In this document: piece after piece, positions 7,880 through 16,392 of the stretch
How the letters are laid out: every line of letters starts with the position of its first letter
Numbering within the stretch: position 1 is the stretch's first letter
Assembly (NCBI GenBank): GCA_919902675.1
Contig: CAKKRH010000006.1
Location: 1 to 42,809 of the forward strand
Reading direction: 5' to 3'
DNA length: 42,809 nt
Source of the DNA: Omnitrophica bacterium GWA2_41_15
GTDB taxonomy: Bacteria > Omnitrophota > Gorgyraeia > Gygaellales > UBA12090
The notes under the pieces: model-generated
Databases searched by the model: none
Seen by the model: only the letters and a program-made list of their open reading frames with translations
Told to the model about the DNA's origin: nothing
Program-made: the position numbers and the translations under genes

Positions 7880-8419
7880 CTATGACATTAATTCCTTGTA
7901 TCCTTTTAATAAACTACGATTTGCCCTAAGCACACTTTGGCTGAATTCCAGGAATTCCGCGGAGGTAAAGCTTAACAGTTTCACCTTAGCTGTTGTATCA
8001 ACCACGGTCCCATCGGGAATGACGCGCCGGGAAGGTATGGCAGCCCCTGAAACCACAGCCGCGCATTTAACAAAAACCCCGCCGGCCAATTTAGCCCGGA
8101 AAAGTACCGAACCAAACCCAACAAAACATCCTTTTCCGATTACACAGGGCCCATGGATAATACAGCCGTGCGATAAAGAAGTGCTCTGCCTTATGATTAC
8201 GGAGCTATCTGTCAAGGCGTGAATCACCACCCGGTCCTGAATATTGCAGTTATCCCCAATACGGATAAGGCTTTTTGGCTCATCGGCCCGGATAACCGCT
8301 CCGGGGGCGACAAACACATTCTTGCCGATTTTAACCTTTCCAATAATCACGGCCAAAGGGTCAATATAAGCCGTTTTATCTATCTTTGGATAATCGCCTT
8401 TAGGATTACGCCTTATCAT
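7880..8419 (-). CDS. gamma-class carbonic anhydrase (CamH-like)
   Basis: A 179-aa left-handed beta-helix protein that would interconvert CO2 and bicarbonate as a trimer in the cytoplasm. Hexapeptide repeats run from about residue 20 to 130. The residues needed for gamma-carbonic anhydrase activity are present: Arg and Asp in VIRADEP, Gln in NIQDRV, and the three zinc-ligand positions His in VIHAL and SHGCIIHG. The acidic loop of the classic Cam enzyme is absent, as in the CamH subgroup. It is the last gene after pckG, purC and sua5. Three of these four involve CO2 or bicarbonate directly or one step away, which gives the operon a common substrate theme. General acetyltransferase-like annotation is possible but less specific. 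Confidence 0.85.
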   Translation of the reverse strand: MIRRNPKGDYPKIDKTAYIDPLAVIIGKVKIGKNVFVAPGAVIRADEPKSLIRIGDNCNIQDRVVIHALTDSSVIIRQSTSLSHGCIIHGPCVIGKGCFVGFGSVLFRAKLAGGVFVKCAAVVSGAAIPSRRVIPDGTVVDTTAKVKLLSFTSAEFLEFSQSVLRANRSLLKGYKELMS

Positions 8420-8431
8420 TCCAACCCTTCA

Positions 8432-9454
8432 TTAATTGTCCCTCGCGGCTGCTTTTCTTAACCTATCCATTATTGCCGCTCCCAACCCTTCTTCTTTGAC
8501 GCCTTCGGCAACAATAACCTGCGTGCCATCTTTATCAAAGCTTCTTAAAGCAGTAAAAAGATTCGCGGCGCACCCACTTAAATTCTTTGCCTGGCCGAGT
8601 ATTTTGATATTAAAATCTCCGTTATATTTATCCTTATTTTCCTCTTTAACCATTATTCCCACGCCATATCCTTGCCTGGAGAATTCAGAAGCAATAGCGT
8701 TAACCCTGTCTATCTGTGCTTTTCCATTTTCTTCCACAAGAATAACCCGCGCTTTAGGGGAATAATGGCGCTTAAACATTCCCGGAGAAAGTATTTTATC
8801 GCCCTGATAAGGCTCAATATCAGTAATAATCGTTCTCAAAGATTCAAGGTTCACCCCTCCCGGACGCAATATCCGAAAGGGAGTTTGGGTTAAATCTAAA
8901 ATGGTTGATTCTACGCCTACCTGCGTCTTCCCGCCGTCCAGGATTAAATTAATCTTCCCTTCTAAATCCTCCAGAACATGTTCCGCCGTCACCGGAGAAG
9001 GCCTTCCAAAAAGATTGGCGCTGGGGGCGGCAATCGGCGTCATGGCCGCTTTAATCAGACTTAAAGCAATTGGATTATCCGGCATCCTAACCGCTATAGA
9101 CTCAAGGCCGGAAGTAACAATCGAAGAAACTATGGCTGATTTTCTAAGAACTAACGTCAAAGGGCCCGGCCAAAACGCATCTACCAAATCTAAGGTAATT
9201 TTGTAAACCTCAACTGAAAGCTTTAAAAGGTCTTGTTTATCGCCAACATGCACGATAAGCGGATCGTTAAAAGGCCTCTCTTTAGCCGCAAAAATCTTAG
9301 ACACGGCATCGGGATTAAAAGCGTCCGCGCCCAGGCCGTAAACTGTTTCTGTAGGGAAAGCGACCAAGCCGCCTTTTTTAATGACCTCCGCGGCTTCTTG
9401 TATCAAATCCTTGTCAATTTGAGCGGAGTTGATTTTTAAAACTTTTGTTTCCAT
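8432..9454 (-). CDS. sua5: threonylcarbamoyl-AMP synthase (Sua5/YrdC family)
   Basis: Makes threonylcarbamoyl-AMP from threonine, bicarbonate and ATP for the t6A modification of ANN-decoding tRNAs. The YrdC domain fills residues about 10-205, with KKGGLVAFPTETVYGLGADA, KERPFNDPLIVH, SIAVRMPDN and APSANLFGRPSPV. The C-terminal Sua5 domain (residues about 235-340) follows LSPGMFKRHYSPKA, so this is the long form. The start METKVLK at 9454 is preferred because family members begin similarly; the frame opens 9 nt earlier at 9463 with MWF. No strong Shine-Dalgarno is visible. It lies 9-18 nt after purC. Confidence 0.9.
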   Translation of the reverse strand: METKVLKINSAQIDKDLIQEAAEVIKKGGLVAFPTETVYGLGADAFNPDAVSKIFAAKERPFNDPLIVHVGDKQDLLKLSVEVYKITLDLVDAFWPGPLTLVLRKSAIVSSIVTSGLESIAVRMPDNPIALSLIKAAMTPIAAPSANLFGRPSPVTAEHVLEDLEGKINLILDGGKTQVGVESTILDLTQTPFRILRPGGVNLESLRTIITDIEPYQGDKILSPGMFKRHYSPKARVILVEENGKAQIDRVNAIASEFSRQGYGVGIMVKEENKDKYNGDFNIKILGQAKNLSGCAANLFTALRSFDKDGTQVIVAEGVKEEGLGAAIMDRLRKAAARDN

Positions 9455-9472
9455 AAACCACATGCATGATTT

Positions 9473-10363
9473 CTATATGCCTTTACCAGTAATCATCTCA
9501 AGCGCCCACAGATATTTTTCGCTGGTTTTCTTAACTATATCCTCCGGGAGCTTGGGCGCGGGAGGAGTCTTATTCCAATCAAGCGTTTCCAAATAATCCC
9601 TCACGAACTGCTTATCGAAACTCGGCTGCGCAGCGCCCGGCTTATACTTATCTTTTGGCCAAAAACGCGAAGAATCGGGAGTAAGGATTTCATCAATAAG
9701 GATCATCCTGCCTTCATATATACCAAACTCAAATTTTGTGTCGGCAATGATTATGCCTTTTAATTCAGCATATAAACTTGCTTTCTTATATAAAGCAATG
9801 CTGACATCTTTCAATCTTTCGGCGATATCTTTGCCGAGCTCCTTTTCAATATACTCCTGAGAAACGTTAATATCATGGCCTACGTCTTCTTTAGTTGAAG
9901 GAGTAAAAATGGGCTCCGGCAACTTATCCGACTCCTTAAGTCCGGCAGGCAATTTTATGCCGCAAATTGACCGGCTTTGCTGATATTCCTTCCAGCCCGA
10001 TCCAGAAAGATACCCTCTAACAATACACTCAACCGGTATAGGCTTTGCCTTTTTAACCAACATTGACCGGCCTTTAAGAACATCGCTGTATCTCTGCAAT
10101 TCTGCTGGATAATCCGAAATGCGCGAGGAAATAAAATGGTTGGCGATAACACCTTTAGTGAACTCAAACCAAAATAGAGAAAGCTGAGTTAAGATTTCGC
10201 CTTTATGAGGAATACCTGTCGGCAGAACCACGTCAAAACAGGAAACCCTGTCCGTAGAAACCACCAAAAGTTTATCCTCTAAATCGTAAACATCCCTTAC
10301 TTTGCCACTCTTAAACAACTCTATATTTGTAAAACCGGTCTTGAGTAACGGTTCTTTAGCCAT
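9473..10363 (-). CDS. purC: phosphoribosylaminoimidazole-succinocarboxamide synthase
   Basis: A 296-aa SAICAR synthetase that joins CAIR and aspartate with ATP in purine synthesis. Family landmarks are [52 protein letters not shown], and the C-terminal DTKFEFG...[14 protein letters not shown]. The length fits the longer bacterial/yeast-like form. The ATG at 10363 is preferred because AGGGGTGG lies about 11 nt upstream; the frame also opens with GTG at 10375, which would place the start on top of that site. It overlaps the end of pckG by one codon region, so the two are co-transcribed. Confidence 0.93.
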   Translation of the reverse strand: MAKEPLLKTGFTNIELFKSGKVRDVYDLEDKLLVVSTDRVSCFDVVLPTGIPHKGEILTQLSLFWFEFTKGVIANHFISSRISDYPAELQRYSDVLKGRSMLVKKAKPIPVECIVRGYLSGSGWKEYQQSRSICGIKLPAGLKESDKLPEPIFTPSTKEDVGHDINVSQEYIEKELGKDIAERLKDVSIALYKKASLYAELKGIIIADTKFEFGIYEGRMILIDEILTPDSSRFWPKDKYKPGAAQPSFDKQFVRDYLETLDWNKTPPAPKLPEDIVKKTSEKYLWALEMITGKGI

Positions 10364-10364
10364 A

Positions 10365-12194
10365 TTACGCGCCACCCCTATCGGTAAACCTTAGAGAATC
10401 CTCTATATCTTCAAGAGACCCATTGTTATTTAATTGCTCTTTCAGGGCCTGGTATTCCTGCAAGATTTCCTTGGGCAGGCGCCCGGAAAACTGGCTTAAG
10501 AATTTCTCAATATCCCGCAGCTCCTCCTGCCATTCTTCAGGGTTGACCTCAAAGAGTTTATCCAATTGCCGCGCCGGGATATTTAAGCCCGATAAATCCA
10601 AATCCTTAAGGCGGGGGATTAATCCTATGGATGTCTTTCTGGCTTCAACCTTATTATTTACCCGCTCCAATATCCATTTTAATACCCGGATATTTTCTCC
10701 AAAACCCGGCCAGATAAACCTGCCGTTTTCATCCGCCCTAAACCAGTTCACCGAGTAAATCCGGGGAGGATTAGTTAATCTCTTACCGATATTCAGCCAA
10801 TGCCGGAAATAATCCCCCATATTGTAACCGCAGAAAGGCAGCATTGCCATTGGGTCTCTTCTTAAGACCCCCTCCTTATGAATGGCCGCGGCAGTGGTTT
10901 CCGAGCCGGTCCTAGCCCCCAAGAATACCCCGTTCTGCCAATTAAAGGCCTCGGTAACCAGCGGAATCAACTGGGTCCTGCGTCCGCCCAGGATTATGGC
11001 TGAAATCGGCACGCCTTTAGGATTATCAAATTCCTTGGAAAGGGTTGGTGAATTATAGATAGAGGCAGTAAACCGGGCATTAGGATGGGCGGCTTTTGAG
11101 TCCTGGCCCGACTGCCAGGGTTTACCCTGCCAATCCATAAGATTCTTAGGAGCCTCTTCATCCAAACCTTCCCACCAGGGCTCGTTGTTATCAGCATCTA
11201 AAGCTGTATTGGTAAAAAGAGTAGGATAGAATTTGTCCGCTTTCAAAGTTCGCAGCATATTGGGATTAGTCTTCATTGATGTTCCCGGGGCAACCCCAAA
11301 AAGCCCGGTCTCCGGATTTATCGCCCAGAGCCTGCCGTCAGACCCCACATTAAGCCAGGCAATATCATCCCCCAAGGTCCAGACCTTATATCCAGGCAGA
11401 GCTGACTCAAGCATCGCCAGATTGGTCTTTCCGCAGGCAGATGGCATCGCCGCGGTAATATGAGTTACCTTGCCTTTAGGATCCTCAATGCCCAAAATAA
11501 CCATATGCTCGGCCAGCCAGCCTTCCCGATAACCCAGCCAGGAGGCAATTCTTAAGGAGAAACACTTCTTGCCTAATAAGGCGTTTCCGCCGTAGCCTGA
11601 ACCAATGCTCCAGACCAAATGTTCATCCGGAAAATGCATAATGAAACGCTTATTGGGGTCCAGGTCGCCTATGGAATGCAGGCCCTTGACAAAATCTTCA
11701 GACCCGCCTATTTTCTCTATTGACTTCCTGCTCATCCGGGTCATAATGCGCATACTCACCGCGACATAGGAGATATCGGTAATCTGGATACAGCTTTTGG
11801 CATAAGGCGAGTCCGGATGCCCCATCGTATAAGGCAGGACATACATGGTCCGGCCTTTCATACAGCCGTTAGAGAGCTTGCGCATCTTCTCTTTGGCCTC
11901 ATCAGGATGCATCCAATTGTTATTCGGGCCCACAGCATCTTTATCGGGATGACAAACAAAGGTAAGGTGCTCGGTGCGGGCCACATCCGTAGGATGGCTG
12001 CGGTGATAATAGCCATTCGGCCAGGACTTATGGTTAAGCTTATGAAAAATGGCCTGCCCGTTAACCTTTTCCTCCTTCACCCCGATTTTAATCAGCCTGC
12101 GGGCCTCTTCCTCGGAGCCATCGCACCAGTGAATCCTGTCCGGCTTACATAATCTTGCCTGCTCTTCCACCCATTTCTCAAGCGCTGTTGCCAT
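10365..12194 (-). CDS. pckG: GTP-dependent phosphoenolpyruvate carboxykinase
   Basis: A 609-aa enzyme interconverting oxaloacetate + GTP with PEP + CO2 + GDP. Visible signatures are the substrate loop ([18 protein letters not shown]), the P-loop [11 protein letters not shown] with the adjacent reactive Cys typical of GTP-PEPCK, the metal site GDDIAWL, and [14 protein letters not shown]. The start at 12194 (MATALEKW) has GGAGG 5 nt upstream; an in-frame ATG at 12206 is itself read through that Shine-Dalgarno and is rejected. Transcription comes from a strong promoter overlapping the mpsC stop and must pass an intrinsic terminator in the leader. The purC, sua5 and camH genes follow. Confidence 0.95.
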   Translation of the reverse strand: MATALEKWVEEQARLCKPDRIHWCDGSEEEARRLIKIGVKEEKVNGQAIFHKLNHKSWPNGYYHRSHPTDVARTEHLTFVCHPDKDAVGPNNNWMHPDEAKEKMRKLSNGCMKGRTMYVLPYTMGHPDSPYAKSCIQITDISYVAVSMRIMTRMSRKSIEKIGGSEDFVKGLHSIGDLDPNKRFIMHFPDEHLVWSIGSGYGGNALLGKKCFSLRIASWLGYREGWLAEHMVILGIEDPKGKVTHITAAMPSACGKTNLAMLESALPGYKVWTLGDDIAWLNVGSDGRLWAINPETGLFGVAPGTSMKTNPNMLRTLKADKFYPTLFTNTALDADNNEPWWEGLDEEAPKNLMDWQGKPWQSGQDSKAAHPNARFTASIYNSPTLSKEFDNPKGVPISAIILGGRRTQLIPLVTEAFNWQNGVFLGARTGSETTAAAIHKEGVLRRDPMAMLPFCGYNMGDYFRHWLNIGKRLTNPPRIYSVNWFRADENGRFIWPGFGENIRVLKWILERVNNKVEARKTSIGLIPRLKDLDLSGLNIPARQLDKLFEVNPEEWQEELRDIEKFLSQFSGRLPKEILQEYQALKEQLNNNGSLEDIEDSLRFTDRGGA

Positions 12195-12360
12195 ATTTCC
12201 CTCCATATTTTATTTGATAGAACCAACAAAAAAGCCAACACCTTATTTTTTCCGCTTTCATTCAGGATGAAAACATGAAAAAATTTATGTGTTGGCTTAC
12301 TTCGCGGCTACCTGAAAAATCCAGGTCCCCGCCAAAAGTCTTCCCCTGCCTAAATAATCC
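12195..12360 (-). promoter_or_regulatory. structured leader of pckG: candidate attenuator or riboswitch
   Basis: About 165 nt between the predicted transcription start and the pckG ATG. The 5' half folds into GCGG-GG-ACCTG / CAGGT-AG-CCGC (hairpin core 12310-12326). The 3' half is a long nested terminator (12226-12296). TTGGC just upstream of the first hairpin can pair with GCCAA, the 5' arm of the terminator, giving a mutually exclusive antiterminator. No known riboswitch class was recognised. The pairing is seen in sequence; regulation is inference. Confidence 0.5.
12226..12296 (-). terminator. intrinsic terminator in the pckG leader
   Basis: Nested perfect stems GCCAACAC/GTGTTGGC, ATTTTTTC/GAAAAAAT and TTTCAT/ATGAAA close on the loop CCTGA and are followed by TTTTTTG. 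The last T is only about 25 nt upstream of the pckG Shine-Dalgarno, and no promoter is visible between them, so pckG must be expressed through this terminator. Confidence 0.85.
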
Positions 12361-12366
12361 GCCTAT

Positions 12367-12394
12367 ATTCTACAGGTAATTCCTCCCTTGTCAA
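12367..12394 (-). promoter_or_regulatory. promoter of the pckG-purC-sua5-camH operon
   Basis: A -35 TTGACA (12389-12394) that overlaps the mpsC stop codon, a 16-nt spacer, and a -10 TAGAAT (12367-12372). The predicted start is near 12360. Confidence 0.75.
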
Positions 12395-12768
12395 TTATTT
12401 TGCGCGAAGGCCTCCTCCAGATTCTTATCCAATGTAAAAATGATCACCCGCTCGCCGGTCTTGGTGCTGATATCGGTATGCAGGCTATGCACCTGGCATC
12501 CGGAGATTTCAGCCACCATTGTTTCAAGCAGAAGCCTGGCGCTTTCCAGCAGGCGCACCCTGGTTTTCTTGATCAGGTCCGCGCCTTCCGGACTCTTGGC
12601 CAAATGCTCCTCCGCCGGGGTGAGCACCCCTTTCAGGCGCACCAGGACCATATCTTTAATAATATATGCCTTGGTCTCGGTGGGGCCGCGGCCCATATAG
12701 TCTTTCTCAAACTTGATTATCGCCTCGCTTATCCTGGCCTCAACCTGTCCTTTAGTCATAGTATTCAT
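12391..12768 (-). CDS. MpsC-family protein (DUF2294)
   Basis: A 125-aa soluble protein that matches PF10057 along its length: TKGQVEARISEAIIKFEKDYMGRGP at the start, then DMVLVRLKGVLTPAEEHLA and HTDISTKTGERVIIFTLD. The family is named after MpsC of the staphylococcal MpsABC cation/inorganic-carbon system. Its biochemical role is not established, and no MpsA/B partner is visible here. The start overlaps the dtxR stop as ATGA, so the genes are translationally coupled and this closes the iron block. Confidence 0.85.
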   Translation of the reverse strand: MNTMTKGQVEARISEAIIKFEKDYMGRGPTETKAYIIKDMVLVRLKGVLTPAEEHLAKSPEGADLIKKTRVRLLESARLLLETMVAEISGCQVHSLHTDISTKTGERVIIFTLDKNLEEAFAQNN

Positions 12769-13412
12769 TTTATCAGCCTCACATAAATGCTCGCGGCCAG
12801 CTCCTTGTCCACGGCAAACTGGGACTGGCCCAGTTGCAGGACATAGGAAGGGAACCTCTGGAGCAGGCCCACCGACATCCCGGGCAGGACCCCGATGCTC
12901 ATTAATTTCTGCATCTGGGAATTGTCTTTGGCGTGCAGATAGGCGACTTCGCCCTTGTCTTTAACTTCCAGTTCCGAAAGTGGCGAGACAAATTTCATCA
13001 ACCGGCCCTTCTTATTTTCTTTTACCCCGCAGCATTTTCCAGGTGGAATAGGCTTGCCGTGGGGGCAGACCTTAGGATGCCCCAGGACAATACAGACATT
13101 GTCTTCCACCCCTTCGTGTAAAAGGTGCTCAAACTTACAACTGACCTCATTAATCGCCTTGTCCTTGACGTCCAGAACGTCCACCAGGAGCCGTTCCGCC
13201 AGCCGGTGGCGACGCAGGGCCTTCTGGGCCTCGGATTTTCCCTTATCCAAAAGATGGATATGGTCAACATCCTTACGGATATAGCCTAATTTCACCAGCT
13301 CTTCAATTGCCGGGTCATCCCGGCCCATCCCTAAATCTAAAGGCTTCTTACCCTGCTCCTCCATCTGCACTGCCAGGGCCTCTAAAATTTCTTCCGCGTG
13401 CTCGGAAAGCAT
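12765..13412 (-). CDS. DtxR-family metal-dependent regulator with C-terminal FeoA domain
   Basis: A 215-aa protein. Residues about 1-65 form a degenerate winged helix. The dimerisation/metal domain follows, with RRHRLAERLLVDVLDV and CKFEHLLHEGVED, plus a Cys/His loop HPKVCPHGKPIPPGKCC. Residues about 140-215 are an SH3-like FeoA domain (SMQKLMSIGVLPGMSVGLL-type). Fe(II) or Mn(II) would be the co-repressor or co-activator. It lies 17 nt after the FeoB membrane subunit gene and overlaps mpsC. No separate feoA was found, so this FeoA domain may be the only one in the locus and could link regulation to the transporter; that is inference. Confidence 0.88.
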   Translation of the reverse strand: MLSEHAEEILEALAVQMEEQGKKPLDLGMGRDDPAIEELVKLGYIRKDVDHIHLLDKGKSEAQKALRRHRLAERLLVDVLDVKDKAINEVSCKFEHLLHEGVEDNVCIVLGHPKVCPHGKPIPPGKCCGVKENKKGRLMKFVSPLSELEVKDKGEVAYLHAKDNSQMQKLMSIGVLPGMSVGLLQRFPSYVLQLGQSQFAVDKELAASIYVRLIK

Positions 13413-13429
13413 ATTTCTTGCTCCTCTCT

Positions 13430-14908
13430 CTAAAGACTAACGCGCAAAACCGTCAAGATTAAATTTACCAAATATCCAATACTGAAGGAAAAAAACAGGA
13501 TGAATACCGACATCCCTATGCCCATCTTGATGCCCCGCTCCTTGACATTCATCAACAGCTGGGCAATGCAGGGCAGGAACAAGGTCAGGGTGATACAGGA
13601 TACCACTATTTGATTACTGGAAAGCAGACCAGCCTTTTTCAAATCATACAGCCCGGCGGCCCCATAATCCCGGCGGAAGAAGCCGAACAAAAATGCCACT
13701 GCCGCCTGATCCGGCAGGCCCAGGGCCCGGACGGGATGTTCCAGGAACTTAACCAAAATATTAAATATCCCGGTAATCTGGCCTAACCAGATAAGCAGGC
13801 TGGCAAAAATAAAAAGTGGTAATATCTCCTTGAAATACCAGCTCAAGCGGCTCCAGGTCTTGCGCAGGACATTAGAAAGCTGGGGCAGTCTTAACGGCGG
13901 TATCTCCATATAAAAAGTAGGCAACTCCCCGGGCATAATCTTGGCCGCCAGGAAACCCACCAGCAGGAAAACCAGAATAATCACCCCCAGCCACACCGCT
14001 AATCCCAAAGGTGTTCCTTCCAACAAAGCAAAGATAACCCCCATCTGCGCCGAGCAGGGAATAGCCAGGGCCAGAAGCAGAGTGGCAATAATCCTCTCCC
14101 TTTTGGTAGGCAAGGTGCGGGTAACCATTGTAGCCATCGTATCACAGCCAAAGCCCAGGACCAAAGGTATCACCGCCCGTCCAGAAAGCCCTATCCGTTT
14201 AAACAACTGATCCACCAGCATTGCCAGCCGGGGCAGATATCCGGTGTCCTCCACAATGGCAAAGGCAAAGAAAAAAGTGGCCACAATCGGCAGGATGATG
14301 GCAAAGGCATAACGCACCCCCAGGGTGATCACCCCGTATTCTCCAACCAGCAAATCCTGAATAAGCTTAAAAGGTATCGTTGAATTAACTAAGTTAGTTA
14401 CCCAGGGATTGATATGGGTTATAAAAATATGATCCTCCAGGAAATCCACCAGGGTCCCCGCCCCCCATACCCCCACAAACTGATATAGCCCATAATAGAG
14501 GACAAATAAAAGTATGGGCGTGCCGGTAAAGGGATTCATCATAATCCGGCTCAAGCGCTCCCGGAAAGTGATCAAGGGATTTTTCTGAAAAATCATGACC
14601 CTGGAAGATATGGCACTGGCCTCTTGCTGGCGGCGCAGGCTGATAAGATAATTTAAGGGCTGGGGATAACGGGTCTTGACCTCTTGAATCAACTTATCTA
14701 TCTCTGGAAACCTCTCTCCCTCTCTTTCCTTAACCAGCTTCAGGATCTCCTCATCTTCCTGAAAAAGCAGAAGGGCCAGGGAGCGCTTGGTTATTTTATA
14801 GCCGCTTCCCTGAAGCAAGGCCTCAATCTTGGAGATATAGACCTCAATTATATCGCTGTATCCGATATTACAGCTGTTTTTCGGTTCTGGTTTTGACATA
14901 CTCCTCAA
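13430..14908 (-). CDS. feoB: FeoB membrane (gate) subunit of a split ferrous iron transporter
   Basis: A 492-aa protein with the membrane part of FeoB and no G domain. After a helical spacer (residues about 20-110) come two Gate repeats with LGFGCDTMATMVTRTL and ALAIPCSAQMGVIFALL, and about eight to ten membrane segments. It would carry Fe(II) across the inner membrane. The reading frame overlaps the G-domain gene by up to 41 nt in another frame. The first start is TTG (14908) with AGAGGG upstream; ATG at 14899 is the alternative. Together the two products (about 660 aa) make a normal-sized FeoB, so this is a split, not a remnant. Confidence 0.88.
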   Translation of the reverse strand: MRSMSKPEPKNSCNIGYSDIIEVYISKIEALLQGSGYKITKRSLALLLFQEDEEILKLVKEREGERFPEIDKLIQEVKTRYPQPLNYLISLRRQQEASAISSRVMIFQKNPLITFRERLSRIMMNPFTGTPILLFVLYYGLYQFVGVWGAGTLVDFLEDHIFITHINPWVTNLVNSTIPFKLIQDLLVGEYGVITLGVRYAFAIILPIVATFFFAFAIVEDTGYLPRLAMLVDQLFKRIGLSGRAVIPLVLGFGCDTMATMVTRTLPTKRERIIATLLLALAIPCSAQMGVIFALLEGTPLGLAVWLGVIILVFLLVGFLAAKIMPGELPTFYMEIPPLRLPQLSNVLRKTWSRLSWYFKEILPLFIFASLLIWLGQITGIFNILVKFLEHPVRALGLPDQAAVAFLFGFFRRDYGAAGLYDLKKAGLLSSNQIVVSCITLTLFLPCIAQLLMNVKERGIKMGIGMSVFILFFSFSIGYLVNLILTVLRVSL

Positions 14909-15377
14909 TCTTCCCTCTTAAAACATCTATGCCTTTTCCGGTGGTGGAAACCGTCCCGGCCACCGGGATATTTAACTCCTTCTCTAAACGAGGGATATCA
15001 ATCCTTATCCCGGCCTTCTGGGCCTCATCCATAATGTTTAAAACCAGGATGACCCCCAGGCCGGCCTCCAGCAATTGCAGTGTAAGAGGGAGCATCCGCT
15101 CTAAATTACTGGCGTCAATCACATGCAAGATGACTACAGGGGCCTCATCCAGCAGGATTGACCGACCCACCCTCTCCTCCTCGGTTATGGAAAACAGGGA
15201 ATACATCCCCGGGGTATCCACGACCTCAAACTCCTCATCTCCGATTTTGCATTTTCCGCGGGAGACCTCCACCGTTGTCCCCGGATAATTGGAGACCACG
15301 ACGTAGCTTCCGGTAAGGTCGTTAAAGAGGACCGACTTACCGACATTAGGAGAACCGACTATGGCTATTTTACGCAT
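14868..15377 (-). CDS. feoB: FeoB G-domain protein (split FeoB)
   Basis: A 169-aa stand-alone GTPase of the FeoB type. The motifs are complete: G1 GSPNVGKS (residues 8-15), G2 Thr in SNYPGTTVEV, G3 DTPGMYSL, G4 NIMD and a G5-like STTGKG. It would power or gate iron uptake by the membrane subunit encoded next to it. It ends inside the membrane-subunit gene, and its start overlaps the end of the upstream FMN-binding gene by 8 nt, so translation of the three is coupled. The intact motifs argue against a decaying gene. Confidence 0.9.
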   Translation of the reverse strand: MRKIAIVGSPNVGKSVLFNDLTGSYVVVSNYPGTTVEVSRGKCKIGDEEFEVVDTPGMYSLFSITEEERVGRSILLDEAPVVILHVIDASNLERMLPLTLQLLEAGLGVILVLNIMDEAQKAGIRIDIPRLEKELNIPVAGTVSTTGKGIDVLRGKIEEYVKTRTEKQL

Positions 15378-15867
15378 CTTTTCTTAAATCGTTAATGACG
15401 ATAAGGGCTTTTTTGACCGCCAGTGCCGCCGATTTTGAAGAAATAGTGGCCTTAGTAACCGCGTCAATATCCCCACCCACCTCTATCGGCGATTCAACAG
15501 TCTTGCCCTGAAACTGACCGGTAAAGGATTTCTCTTTAATCTCAAACCCGTGCGGCTCCCGGTATTCCAAGACATAGACATCTTTAACCCTGCCTTCAAG
15601 GTCAATGCCGGCCAGGAAGGTAATCGGCTCTTTCATCCCCTTCTCATTAAGGGCAGCGGCCCAGCCAATCAGCTTGCTATCCGAAAAAACCCTAAAGATA
15701 TCTATCTTTTGCTCGTCAATAGTGTGAGTTTCCAGCTTATGCTCCTTATAATCAGGAAACATCTCCTTTATGGCCTCTTGGGGGCTGATAAATACTTCCG
15801 CGAAGGCGCGTGCGCAGAAAAAGAGCATACCCACGCTCAAAAAGATACACAGTGTTTTTTTAACCAT
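15370..15867 (-). CDS. exported FMN-binding domain protein (copy 1)
   Basis: A 165-aa protein with a signal peptide (ending ARAFAE at about residue 24) and one PF04205-like FMN-binding domain. The likely flavinylation motif is DAVTKATISS (residues about 135-144). In the consensus D-x-x-(S/T)-G-A-(S/T) the Gly is replaced by Lys, but the acceptor Thr is kept. Such proteins receive FMN from ApbE and shuttle electrons outside the cytoplasm. No CxxCH heme motif is present. It sits directly before feoB and next to a diverged copy, so a role in ferric reduction ahead of Fe(II) uptake is an attractive inference. Confidence 0.8.
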   Translation of the reverse strand: MVKKTLCIFLSVGMLFFCARAFAEVFISPQEAIKEMFPDYKEHKLETHTIDEQKIDIFRVFSDSKLIGWAAALNEKGMKEPITFLAGIDLEGRVKDVYVLEYREPHGFEIKEKSFTGQFQGKTVESPIEVGGDIDAVTKATISSKSAALAVKKALIVINDLRKDA

Positions 15868-15884
15868 AGATTTATTTTCTGCTA

Positions 15885-16388
15885 TTACCGGAACGCTTTT
15901 AATTCTTCGATAACTTTCAGCGATTTTCTTACTACGACGGCGGCGGCCTTTGACGAGATAGTTGCTTGCGTAACCGCGTCTATGTCCTTACCTATCTTTA
16001 TAGGGTCATGCGAATCCTTACCCTTGAATTGCTTCATAAAGGACTTGCGTTTTATCTCGGAGCCAAACATATCGCGGTATTCCAGGACATATACGTCCAC
16101 AACCTTGCCTTGGGCATTTATGCCGACCAAAAAAGTGATAGGTTTAATTTTGCCCATCTCATCAAGCGCCACTGCCCAGCCAATGACTTTTCCTTCTTTG
16201 AAAAAGGTGAAAACCTCAACCGGTTGATTATCAAAGTCTTTCTTCTCTGTAGTATAATCCTCTTGCGAAGGAAAAATATTTTTTGCCGCCTCCTCCCGGG
16301 TTATATATACTTCGGCGAAACTATTCGCTGGAAATAACCACGGAAAAATTACTAAGCTTAAGAAAACTATCTTCAAAAATCTCATCAT
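15885..16388 (-). CDS. exported FMN-binding domain protein (copy 2)
   Basis: A 167-aa tandem paralogue of the next gene, separated from it by 17 nt. The signal peptide ends NSFAE (residue about 26). The two share the frame EVYI-x-x-x-EA, KVIGWAVALDE, KPITFLVGI, VYVLEYR and the motif DAVTQATISS, where Gln replaces the usual Gly before Ala-Thr. Paralogy is visible along the whole length. The two copies may form a relay or serve different partners. A large inverted repeat separates this gene from the upstream porin gene and could reduce read-through. Confidence 0.8.
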   Translation of the reverse strand: MMRFLKIVFLSLVIFPWLFPANSFAEVYITREEAAKNIFPSQEDYTTEKKDFDNQPVEVFTFFKEGKVIGWAVALDEMGKIKPITFLVGINAQGKVVDVYVLEYRDMFGSEIKRKSFMKQFKGKDSHDPIKIGKDIDAVTQATISSKAAAVVVRKSLKVIEELKAFR

Positions 16389-16392
16389 CTTG

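Noticed and set aside
10363-12206. Upstream starts for pckG (12206) and purC (10375)
   Set aside because: The extra codons are read through the Shine-Dalgarno itself; the downstream ATGs are better placed.
12195-12360. T-box, SAM, TPP, ZTP, fluoride, glycine or c-di-GMP riboswitch in the pckG leader
   Set aside because: None of the conserved cores of these classes could be found by eye; only a generic terminator/antiterminator layout is supported.
13430-15377. Split FeoB as a pseudogene or frameshift error
   Set aside because: All G motifs and both gate regions are intact, both parts have start signals and the total length is normal; kept as a genuine split with a check proposed.
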